Source: Laetiporus sulphureus 93-53 (taxonomy: Eukaryota; Basidiomycota; Agaricomycetes; Polyporales; Laetiporaceae). Taken from it: a stretch of 64,000 nt of DNA. The DNA is taken from the NCBI RefSeq assembly GCF_001632365.1, contig NW_024468563.1:206549-270548 (forward strand), given 5' to 3'. The notes under the pieces were generated by a model that made no database searches, had not been told where the DNA came from, and was given only the letters and a program-made list of their open reading frames with translations. Shown here one piece after another: positions 23,636-34,400 of this stretch (position 1 is the stretch's first letter; every line of letters starts with the position of its first letter). The position numbers and the translations under genes were made by a program.

Positions 23636-25703
23636 TCATGCTTCTTGGTTGTCTGCGTCCTCAACCTCAAAGGCACAGCAGAACGTATCACGGTCAAGAA
23701 GTATGAGGCCCCGTCCATCCGGAGCCCAGCGGATAGAATGTGTCGAGAACCTTTCTGCAACAAACAGCACATTAGCAACGGACTCTCGAGACTCTCGACA
23801 CAAACGAGCACGGGCGAGACAAACGTGTGAAGCACGTACCCGCAGGCACACCGACGCACTCGGCAACCGCCTCTCCCCCGTCGGCGTCTCCGTCCCGCCG
23901 TCCCTCGCTCACCCACTCGTCACTCCACAGATAGACCGCGCCGCCGCCCGTGCACATCGCCAAGCTTCCCTTCCGCACAGGATTCCATTGCGCACAGCCC
24001 ACCGCTGCCGCATGCACCAGCACAGTGTGCAGCGTGGGGCGCAAATTGGCACCTTCGCGCGACGCAGCCGATGTCAATGACTTGATCCCGGGAAACTTGT
24101 AAAGCCAGGTTGTGTTCGGCGCGCCGGCGTAGCGCACCATTAGGTATGACCCATCTGCGTTCCATGCGAGGTAGTCGCCTGGATTTGCCTTTGCGGTGCC
24201 GAGCTCTGGAGGGGGCTTTGACCGGTCGCGAGGAGAAAGGGTTAGCGAATGTGGCGCTTGGATGCGCTCGTCTACACGGAGAGGAGATGAGCATCCCGGC
24301 CGAGTGTACGGCATCAAAAGGTTACTTACATGAGAGGAAGCCACGGCCGTGCGTTGCCTCTAGCCATTTGTCAGGTTCATGCCAGATTGTCTGCGAAGAT
24401 GACATGCACATGTCAGATTTTCAGAGCGATCGCGAACACATCGGAGTACTCACCACACCCGAGGGCACCTTGCTCTGCAACTCGAACACTGCGATGGGAC
24501 CCCATGTTAGGTTCTCCAGCACATGCATCTGTCACAGATTACTTTGATTGTGGCATCGCTCGTCTGGTGGGCCGCTACGGAAGCCGCACCACTTACCTTG
24601 TCATCCCACCCGAGTACTGCAAGGAATAATCCGGCCGGATGCCACGCAGTCGCACGCACACCGAACCCCGGGTCGCGTTCAGGGGCGAACGTCCCCTGCA
24701 AGTTCCCAGCAAGGCTCAAGACGTGGACTTTGAACTGTTCCACCAGGTAAGCGAGCCACAATAAACGAGAAGACGAGAGAAAAGACCTGCCTCCAGAGGC
24801 CCTTCGCACACAGCTATGTAGTTCCCCGTGGGAGATAGCGACAGAATGGACAGCGAAGACGTGGGGATGGGGAAATGCTGCGTGCCTGGTGGTCAGCTCG
24901 TACGTGTGCATCCAGCACCGGATACACGAGACGTACCCTGACGAGACGATACGCTGCCTCGGCATCGTATATACCGACAGTATCCCGCGACTTGTGCCGT
25001 TCCGCAAGGACGAGGTAGTGTCCGTCAGAACGGAACGCATACCCTACTCAGGATCGTCAACGACCGAGGCCAGAGCTGTGACAAAGCAGCTTACCGCGTT
25101 CGATCTGCGCAGGAAACTGGATGTAAGTTGCAGAACCGGTCACGAGCGACCATAGAGTGAGCCTTAGCTACAATTGCCGTACACATTCAGCGATTGTGTC
25201 AGTCAGAGTTGAATTGTGGGACATACCCCCCACTCGCTCCAGCAAACAATCGTACGCCCATCCGGGGCCCATTCTGCCTTAACAAGCCCCTCGGCACCAG
25301 TTTCGATGCGCGCTCTCCAGTCCTCGTCGCGCATCTTGAATACCTCGACAACACCTCGCTTCGAGCATGCGCCAAAGATGTATTCCGAATCACTTGACCA
25401 CCCCGCGTGCGTGATGCTTGACTCAATCGAGCTCGCAAGTGATTCCGCTGCTCCTCTGCTGGCAGCCAGTCTGTTCCTGGTGCTGGCCGCCACTTTGTTG
25501 CTGGGTGGCTTGCTTGAAGTGGACTGCATGAGCTGAGACATTGTGGCGGAAGGTGCATCTTCGAGAGCCCACGAGCGTGTAATCTGGAACGAGTCGGAGC
25601 GGCGAACGATGAGGTGGTCTTGGATCGCAGTCAGTAAGAAGTGCGCGCCGGGAGAGAAAACTACAAGTGATGTGGATTGTTTATAGATCTCGGTGAAATC
25701 CAT
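23636..25703 (-). CDS. WDR8/WRAP73-type WD-repeat protein
   Basis: Homologue of vertebrate WRAP73 and fission yeast Wdr8. In those systems it acts at centrosomes or spindle poles with SSX2IP/Msd1 to anchor microtubule minus ends. Exons (minus strand): 25227-25703, 25095-25167, 24937-25043, 24791-24877, 24597-24734, 24454-24528, 24330-24390, 23840-24271 and 23636-23754. Phases all match, giving 522 residues. Diagnostic segments: MDFTEIYKQS at the start, HAGWSSDSEYIFGACSKRGV, LRLTLWSLVTGSATYIQFP, GYAFRSDGHYLVLAERHKS, FGVRATAWHPAGLFLAVLGW, LAWNADGSYLMVRY, and CTGGGAVYLWSDEWVSEG near the C-terminus. A Ser-rich insert follows the first blade. The intron 24735-24790 must begin with GC (GAG|GCAGGT) to keep frame. 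It is convergent with the preceding gene. Confidence 0.93.
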
Positions 25704-26190
25704 TCGCCAATGGGTATGTGAGCTCCGCTCGCGCAAAGAAGCTCGAGAACGAGGTAGACGTTATATATAACCAGAGATACTGCACAGCACTATGCACAAA
25801 ACAGGTTGCCTTGAGATGGAGCAAGACGTTGGTGCATTGGCAGGTACGAAACGCGAGGCAGCCGGTGACCTTGAGCTGCAATGCGCTGCCGGTATTCCGA
25901 GCTGCGAAGATGCAAGATGCAGTGGCGACACAGAGAGAAAGATACGAGGAGAAACCGGTCAAATACGAGTTCTCGCCAGCACGGAAGTCTCCGACTCAGT
26001 ACGACGCGTCTGTGGCGCGTGAATGCGCCATAAGTAACTGTTATAAGGATTAAATATCAAATGACTAAGTGAAGTGAAATTGTTAAGCATCACTCTAGCA
26101 ACGACACCACATTGTCACCTTGCCTGAATGATCCTGCCGCCTCAATTATCCTCGCAGAACACTGCCATTGCAAAGTCAACTTGACCGACA
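25704..26190. other. Divergent promoter region (WDR8 / F-box A)
   Basis: 487 bp separate the start of WDR8 (-) from the start of F-box gene A (+). No open frame of note. The 60-80 bp directly before the F-box ATG resemble the region directly before F-box gene B at 44.7 kb, so the duplicated unit included at least the proximal promoter or 5' UTR. Confidence 0.5.
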
Positions 26191-28013
26191 ATGTCACGTC
26201 AGAAAGATGGTGAAATACCTTCGCTCGAAGAATTGAGTACGATACAGTCTTCCAAGCTCGAGCAAGCTGACGCTCGCCAACGGTGTGTCTCTGCCCACCC
26301 TGACTGTATCATTATCCATACTTACCACGATCATATTGCGTGTAGTACACATCAGGTCAGAGCCTTTGCTTCAAATCTCGCTCAACAAAATGATGTAATG
26401 TCATATAGCTCAAGCATCTTAAGGGGTTGATCAAGGCAGCCGATACGGCTGCGACTCAAGCTGAGCGGCGGGACCGGAATGCCCGCATCGCGATCAACCG
26501 TCTTCCCGCCGAGGTGCTCGAGGAGATATTTGTGATGAGCTGCACCGTCAAGCTAGCTGGATATAAATTCTGGCGCTATCAATACAACGACATAATCACC
26601 GTCTGGAACCCCATTTGGATTCATACGGGCGGAGCAGTGCGTCTCATGCGTGTCTGCCATCATTGGAATGAGATCGCCTTGGGAACCCGGGAGCTCTGGA
26701 ATTCTGTTGAAACATATTGCGGTGATAGAGATCACGTCTCGCTGGCGAGGTCCATTCGAGGCCCGCTCAAGGTGCTGGCTTGCGGTGAGCCCCAATATGC
26801 TGTTGCGCACGCTCTCCAAAATGCGCAGCATTCATCCCGAATCCAAGAGTTGTACTGGACGCGCCCTACATATTGCAAGAGCAGAAACTATCTCGGGATG
26901 CCCGCGCCGTCACTGAGGTCTCTCGCGTTGCAAGGTGACTGGAGTCGTACGCAGGATGGATCATTCAATCTCTTCGACAACCACACCCCGTGTCTGGAAC
27001 GCCTGTCACTATCAGCTGTGAATTGGCTGCCCAGCAATGCATTCGCCAAACTGACATTCTTGGCTCTCAACAAATGCAATGCACCTAAAGCTCCCATCAA
27101 ATTACGCTGCTTGCTTGCTGGAACACCGAATCTGGTCGATCTCATCCTACGAAATGTATCTGACAACAGCTACCGGCATATTCGAGTGGAAATTGAGGCC
27201 GCGGGCATGAAGCCTGTGTCGCTCACTCGGTTGCGCCGTTTACTGATCGCGAATATGTGGGCCGACGATATCGATTATGTCTTTTGGGACGCTCGGCTAA
27301 ACGGAGACGTGTCCGTCTCGATCAAACGTATGAAAAGGCATGGTGACGGGAATCAAGTTTTGGACTTGTTATCCACCTGGTCATTGAATGTCCTGAAGCA
27401 ACCCAAAGAGCTGGATTTCCAGTCGGACATCGTCATCGTCGCTGGAGCCTCTTCCAGTCTCCGTTTTCAAGTCGAGGAAAGCATGTCCCTCGAGGATTGG
27501 ACCGGACTTAACTGGCCATGGATCCTCACCCTTTCCAGCATCTCTCAGCTGTACGTGTTTGAGCTGTTTGGGTGTGATCCGTGCAGGGGGTCCGATCTCG
27601 AACATATGCGTGCCTTTCTTAGGCAGATGACCGCGCTTGAAACACTGTCCGTCGACATCGAGGTCCTCACGAAGATCGTCGATGCACTCACACTCTTCCG
27701 AGACCCGATCGACCCGCCTCTCTGTCCCGCACTGACGACGCTCCGTATCGCCATCCGTCGAGATAGTGACTGTAACATCATCCTGGATTTGGTCCTCCCG
27801 CACCGTGCGCAGCTTGGCATCAGACACCTTTATATCGGGCTGGTCGATCCTCCGAGTGGATGCTGGAGACCTCTTCAAGCTGTGAAGGACCAACTGCATG
27901 CCAATTTCGAGTCGGTGAAATTTGACTCCCTGTGGTGTGATAAGGCGTACAGCATCAATTTGCCGCTGGTTTGCGATGAGGAGGCGCATGCTTTGTGGCC
28001 GCCCTGGCTTTAG
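26191..28013 (+). CDS. F-box protein, copy A
   Basis: Likely substrate adaptor of an SCF (Skp1-cullin-F-box) ubiquitin ligase; the target is unknown. Two exons, 26191-26355 and 26409-28013, encode 589 residues. A short N-terminal exon (MSRQKDGEIPSLEELST) precedes the F-box-like helix pair RNARIAINRLPAEVLEEIFV (about residues 73-92) and a WNPIWI/VCHHWNEIALGTRELW segment. That is the usual agaricomycete F-box arrangement, with Trp residues after the box. The rest is a degenerate leucine-rich-repeat-like body (LFDNHTPCLERLSLSAVNWLP; FLRQMTALETLSVDIE; CPALTTLRIAI) ending in HALWPPWL. The 53-bp intron uses a GTCAGA 5' site, also used (as GTCAGT) in copy B, which supports the model. Paralogues lie at 44794-46623 (complete) and 49929-50572 (3' part only). 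Confidence 0.88.
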
Positions 28014-28383
28014 ATGTTAGCCTTGTAGACGAGAGGTGACATGGATTTGCGCAGTGAGCCTGACCAAACATGCGCTCACGTCCGAAGGGTTCTCGTCTCG
28101 GTCGCTCATCGACGCTCATCGCTCGTCACCAGTTATCCCGGGGGGCATCGTTAGAGGGGAAAATATGTATATAATGCTACAGCAGATGTCAATCTTTGTC
28201 TATGCGAATGGCGAGAGGCGCTATGGTCGGTGCGCTGATACCGATTGATGTCTGTAGAGTCAGAGGCAGTAATTGTGTTCTTTATGGCAGATCAGGAACG
28301 CGCAACAACGGACAGCATCTCCCTGAAACCCGCATCTCCAGCGTTGCGATACACGATAATGCCAGAGCCGCACTGAGGCATTA
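28014..28383 (+). repeat. 3' flank shared by F-box copies A and C
   Basis: After the stop of F-box A, the sequence up to about 28210 (TTCTCGTCTCGGTCGCTCA..., then GCAGATGTCAA) matches the flank of the truncated copy C at 50573-50760. The rest is unremarkable. Copy C therefore arose from a genomic segment that included the downstream flank, not from a spliced transcript alone. Confidence 0.6.
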
Positions 28384-29060
28384 ATGTGCAGATGCGTGCG
28401 GAGCCAACAACGAATTCATCTGCTCGATCTTGACATAACGCATCTGAGGATATCACGCGTTTCTCCACAGGCCATTTTCGAGCAATCGTATCCCCCTGCA
28501 GGAGATCTTAGTACCTGTATGTCCAATGGCAGGCAAAACGCCGACTTCACTATGGCACATCTCGTGCGTCGCTCGCTCATGCTCTCCCCGCTGTCGGGCA
28601 CTGAGGAGGTCATCTTGGAGAATGCCGTCCCGCAGGCCGAGCTCAGCGTGGAAGATCATCCAATAAACAGCCGCAAGATCACGCTAATCTCCCGCCTGCC
28701 GGCGTTCGTGAAGTGGATGCGAAGTCGAGCTGCATTTCGCCGTGCAGAGTACTTGACTGCACCTCTCGCGAGGAATGTAGATGCGCTGTTCCTACATGAG
28801 CTGCCTGCTACAAGTCGCTTGTTGGCGTTAGTCTTCTCAAACACAACGTCCAAGCGGTGGTCCTGCTGCTTGAAGCACATCCCGAACCAGCGCCAACCTG
28901 CCTCCAATTCAACCCACATATTGTACTGGACTCACGTCTAATCCTGTTAGCGGCTGACATGCCACTTATGCACATGAATGCTGAGGCGACTGGCCACGAC
29001 ACGTCGACGGAAGCGGAGACGAGACGAGGATGGAAGTCCGATACTGGTGCTAGCTGCTGA
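28384..29060 (+). pseudogene. Relic paralogue of the 30307-31496 gene
   Basis: Translations here match the neighbouring minus-strand gene. The relic reads MLSPLSGTEEVILENAVPQA, then RLPAFVKWMRSRA. The gene has VLSPLSGTEEILLGSAAPPD and RVPMFAKRMWVVRR at the corresponding positions. Further on, LLALVFSNTTSKRW corresponds to LWALIFWNPTEAE. A change of frame near 28855 is then needed to continue with VLDSRLILLAAD (gene: ALDSRLTVLPAA). The N-terminal half is missing or unrecognisable. It lies in inverted orientation about 1.3 kb from the intact copy, so it is a decayed inverted duplicate. Confidence 0.7.
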
Positions 29061-30306
29061 AGGCGAGCCACGCTCCACCGTCGGACTGGTGTTCTGCGCC
29101 GATGCTAGCTTTTGTGAGTCACTCGCAGACTATTCGAGCTTTATCGCTGGTGGTTGAGGTGCTAACTGGTCTCTTCTGACGATGATGGCGGAAGCCGAGG
29201 TCTGCGTCCGATGGCATCTTGATATTCAAACTGGAGGTTGTCTTGGCTTCACCTGCTCGAATGCATATGTGGAGCACGCATAAGTGGCAGATGAACTGTT
29301 ACCCATTCTGAGTTTTGCACTCATTTTCGTTCTGTGTATTCGTCAATCATGGATCTTCTATGAGTGTACTTCGGCAGATCCAACTTGTGTAGACCATACT
29401 CACTTGACACTACACTATCAGCTCCCGCTGAAATTTAACAACTACTTTTGAGTGCGTATCTCTCGCTATACCATTCTCTTCTATACGTTTCGCATAGTCG
29501 TTGCATCGTCGACGGGGCGGCTTTCTAGTATGAACCACATACTGCAGCGGCACGTGGAGCTTATCTCAAAGGAAGACAAAGGAATATCAGTTTTGAGTGA
29601 GGCTAGCGGGTTCGCATGTTGCACGACGACTGAGGGAAGTTGGCAAGGCTCATCATCTCGCCATACGCTTCAGCAGCGCGTTATTTTTAGACGTTACTAA
29701 AACCGCACGTGCCACCGTCACATCGCGTCCGTGACTGAGTCGACGCTGGACGCGCACGATCGTCACGTCCGTACGCGGTCCGCTTCTCGCCCCGCTGCCT
29801 AGCTTCAGCCGCTCTGCGCTCTGTCGTAGGCAGCCTATCCCGCTGACAGCCGTTGTGTCTGTTGTAAGCAATTTTCTTCACAATTATTGATCAGACAGAT
29901 TTTGCTCACGATGTCATGACAGACACTGTCCACGGGGCTGCCATTCTCCCACGCGGCAATGGTAACTACACAGCGATGACACATAATTACATATATAAGT
30001 AAGAGCTGGTGTAATCATGCCGGCTGAGTATGTGATACACGGTAAGTCCCACAGTGAAGCATGGTATGACATAGTACCTATCAGCTAGACTATAAGTGCT
30101 CGACAGCAAATATTCAAAGTGAGATAGCAAATAACCGAACTGACGAAACAAGGGACCCCTCAAGTCGCATGCGCACTCCCACACAGACATCTGGTACCAG
30201 GGGGAGCCAGTACAGCCTGCCATCTGCCATTCAGAGTGCCATCGGGGGCGAAGTACGAGCTTTTGCTGTCATCAGAACGACAGGTCAGTCACTCCGAAGC
30301 GCACCC
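29061..30306. other. Intergenic region
   Basis: No supportable gene. Open frames are short and their translations show no domain. It lies between an inverted pair: the relic (+) and its intact paralogue (-). Confidence 0.4.
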
Positions 30307-31496
30307 CTAATCCACAAACGCTGAGACGTACTTCATCTGTAGATGGCTGAAACAAGCCAGCACCGGCGCAGAAAACACGCCCGACGGCGCCATATGCTTC
30401 GTCTGAAGCGGCCAACATAGCGGCTTCTTCGCCCTTTCTCCAGTAGTCGTGTGGCAAGTGTTCTCCCTCGGAGTCCCCGAACTCGCTGGCACAGAGTTCG
30501 CCGCTGGTAATACTGTCAGACGCGAGTCCAGTGCGGTCGGCGGGCTAGGGTGGACGAGCAGCACAGTGGCTTGCCACTGGTCCGGGATGAACGTCCAACG
30601 CGACGACGGCGACTTGCACTCGGCCTCCGTCGGGTTCCAGAAGATCAGTGCCCACAAGCGACCTGAGTCACGCATGCCACCTGTCAGCAACGCACTCATA
30701 CTTCCCGCCGACGCCCTGCATGAGCAAAGAGACGCACCGACTTACCCCGCGCAATGAACTGTAGCTCTATCCTCCGTACTACCCACATCCGCTTCGCGAA
30801 CATCGGCACGCGGAAGCACACCACGAACCTGTGTTCGTCCGCTAGGTCGTCCTCCACGTCGAGCTGATCGGGTGGAGCAGCACTCCCCAAGAGGATCTCT
30901 TCCGTACCCGAGAGCGGGGAGAGCACAGGCGAGCCGCGCACATATTCAAAATGCACCTGGTCCGCCGTCTGCAAGCACGCGAGGCCGAACTCGGCACGTA
31001 TTTGATCTGTGAGCGGGGCTGCTAGCTCGAGGAGCCTCACAACAAGGTCACACTCCGCACTCTTCTCGCTGTTGGACGACCCTTGGACTTCTTCAGTGCG
31101 CGATTGTTTAAGGACGGCCCAATAGATAAATGTGTGATCTCCCAGAATGCGTTCTTGCAGGATCGAGCGAAATGAGCCAGCGTTCATTCTGCAGGCATCC
31201 GCGCAATGATCAAGCACGCTCCAAGCATTATCGTCGATTTCACGCCGTTTGGCTAAATCCTTCAGGATATCTATCACGGCCATCTTCAGCTCCGCATTTT
31301 GCAAGGAGGAACGGCGCGGAAAGAAGCTGAATATGCTCGTGCGCCTGTTCGATGGAGGATACACAAATTTTCGTAGCGAAGCAGGAATAGTCTTATGTGG
31401 TGTGCACTTCTCCTCGTCGAGAGAGCCTCGATCCGAGAGTGTGTCGTACGCGGGAGGTTTGTCTTTCAATGGCTCCGATGTGGCGTGTTCAGCCAT
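30307..31496 (-). CDS. Uncharacterised agaricomycete protein family
   Basis: Function unknown. I recognise the layout from other mushroom genomes but can name no domain. Exon 1 (30746-31496) and exon 2 (30307-30680) join in phase through GTAAGT...CAG and give 374 residues. The N-terminus is Pro/Ser/Arg-rich and probably disordered (KDKPPAYDTLSDRGS). It is followed by a helical block with SILQERILGDHTFIYWAVLK. In relatives, as I remember them, this reads (E)xLLQExxIExHTPLYWAIV, reminiscent of an ankyrin-type helix pair. Then come VLSPLSGTEEILLGSAAPPD, a beta-rich segment (RVPMFAKRMWVVRRIELQFIARG), and exon 2 with GRLWALIFWNP and ALDSRLTVLPA. The last 60 residues look less family-like, so the 3' end may be mis-modelled or altered. 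Confidence 0.65.
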
Positions 31497-34400
31497 CGGT
31501 ATATCAGTCAGTGATATCTCTGTTTAAGGTGTCAATCGTCTACAATCTTTCCTGTGCAGTCATGGACTCCGTACCTAACGTGAATGCAGACTCGGACTCG
31601 CCGCCAAGAGAGATCAGTACCTGAGCGGCTGCTGAATTCGCTCGATGTGGCTGCAAGCTCGACCTCTTGTACACGGCCGCAGACTAACTCTGTGGCTTGC
31701 CTCGATAGCAAATCGATGCGGGAGTAAATACGATCTTGAGTTTCAGGTCATCTTGAGGCTGTATGATGATGGGCGGCCCGGGGCGCTCGGCACCAGTCTG
31801 AGTGTGGCGCGCCCAGTCCGTATATCAGACCTGGCCAATCATTGAGTATGCCTAGATGTCAAAAATTAAAACAGTTCCAAGTGTGAATCAAATGTCAGAA
31901 GGAGTCTGTCCTACATCTAAAACTGAGACGAATCACTGTCTCTGAATATTAATGAATACCCACGGGAAAGGTGATAACTGCAGTGTCTTCACACGCCACA
32001 GACGCGCCATACCTTCAAGACACTGCCATGGTTTTGGACGTCTTAACTGCTCCACTTTGCGGCTTTCCTAGCAGGAAAAAAGAACCACTGACCTTGAGCA
32101 AAGTGGAGGGGTACATTGTAGCATCGCCACGGCGGGGCACTCTTGTAAGTTCGTGGCCACAATGCCACATGGCACATGTTGATGGCCACGATAGCACCAC
32201 GTGGAGCTGAGCATCGTGACCTCAGTATCTAATCACGTGACAAGTACAGCGCGTCGCAGCGCATCTGGGCCGATTTCCCCGGCAAGGGCTTTCGATTGTT
32301 TTACTTTGCCTCTAACGATCAAAAACCCGCGCTTGGGCTTCAATTCTACGCCGTTTCCCAGCTCTCCTTGTGAGAAAAACTCTGTTATGGCCTGCTGCTC
32401 ACAGGCGAGTGACGGGAGCTTGCCGTCCTGGTGACAATTCTGGCTTTGAAATCTGCGGACAACTCAGAGACCACGATCGCTGCAGAATGGTTCAAAGGTC
32501 TAAAGCGCGAATCTCTGTGGGGATGTGTCGGCAGCTTGATGCCACATGCAATACAATATGGTGGCCCTTCCACGGCGCGGTAGGAACTCCACAGTGAGTT
32601 CATTATGTTTAATCTTGAGCTACTCATTGATATCTACGCAAGATGATCCCGGCTTGGCGAGCTTAGAGACGGGCTCATGTGATAACGGCTTGCGTGTGAC
32701 CAACGATGATGATGCAGTGTCATGGTCTGGTCTGTGGTATTTCAGTACATGTCAAGCTTTCGGGGCGATTGGACGACTGAGAAATATATAACTTCTCTTT
32801 CAAACGACCGATGTGCGCGAGTCAGATACCATTTCCAAGATCATCCAGCCAAGTCTGGTCATGCATGCAAGCGGAAGACATTGCAAAAAGAATGTTCGCG
32901 TCCATCGCTCTCTCAAGAGCAAACGGCATCAGCATTGCATCCTCGGTACACGTAACGCGAAACACGAAGACCGCAATGAGACAGAAAGCTCCCAATCCAC
33001 GTGCAGTTGATTGTTGCAGAATGTTCGAGCACCAGGCAAACCGGAACAGAAGACGTAGCCAATGTCGCATCATCGTCTAGCATGTTATGACATAGGGATT
33101 GGGCAATTCATGGGGCGAAACCGCATGCCCTATGCGAACAGCAGCAACAATGTTGTGGGAATGTAGGAAATAAGAAGCTCGACATCAAGGATCAAGCACG
33201 AAGATATCAATATGGAATCCACGATGCCATACTAGACTGACAATGAGCGATGTCTACTTGTCACATAAGAAGAAAAACCGCGTAAACCAGGTTACAGCAA
33301 AGTTTGCCCGCCGACGCTCACCTCGAAGGCAGCGCAGCCGAGGAAAGCCCTGCAGCCTGACAAAGCCCAGCATGGCACTCACCCGCTCGTTTCTAACCGC
33401 AATTTACATCTAAAACGTCTGGCATCAAGCCCTTGGCCGGCTCGTGACGATATGTCTGATAAAGCGGCCGTCTGATCGAAACCACAATGCACTGCAGTAA
33501 ACGAGCATTGATCAGCCGTCCATCGGCGCGAGAAGACAAAATACACAGTTATCGCGGAGATTCCGGATTTTTTCAGCGACGATGATGCGAGCGAGATAAT
33601 CTACACCTTCTATGAGTCGGTTACAAGGCGAGGAGCACGTATAAGTGACGACGAACCATTAAACTTGGAATGACGTGTCAGACGAAACGATCTCAATCCC
33701 TTCCCCCCACATGTATCCATCAAGCTTCCAATCGAGGTTGACAATGACAAGCATTACCCAGAAGTCCCACGAGATATCATTTCAGCCGGAGACATTAGTG
33801 TAGACGGCCATCGCTCAGGAGAGGCTCGGCAAAACAAGTGGAGAAGTCAGTAAGGCAGCTACGCACGATTTGAACAAACGGGTGGCTCCGCATCGATAAG
33901 AACTAGTCCCCTTCCTGGAAGCTTGAATGCTGGCAAGGCAATCATGAAATAGGACGCTACAGTGGATACAATTAGTCCATCAGGCAGGCGTTGACTCAAG
34001 GTTGCCATCGGGAAAGGCGGAGCTCGTAAAGGATGTGGCTGCCGAGGCTGTGCACCAGTCGCGCGATCGGCGATGCGAGGCATTCGGCTTGTATCTTCGA
34101 GTAGTGTAGGACGGGTGCAGGACGGGTCCGTAGGTCGTAGATCGTCCAGGGCTGCTCTTCCCGTAGGCGAGACAAGAGCCCACGGGAAAAATGCATGGAA
34201 CAGGGGGATTTAACCCGTTTGCATACGGTAAGTCGGCGTTGGAGCGGCGCACAACTAGACGACGCGACAACCTTATTATGTTCCCGCGGCACCTCCGCAT
34301 CCCCTCGCAACTTGAAATACTCCCGCGAACAATGTCGCGCGGCTGTCCCCACTCACTCGCTGCCTCTTGCTGTGGCCTCCAACTTTCTGGCAGTAGACAC

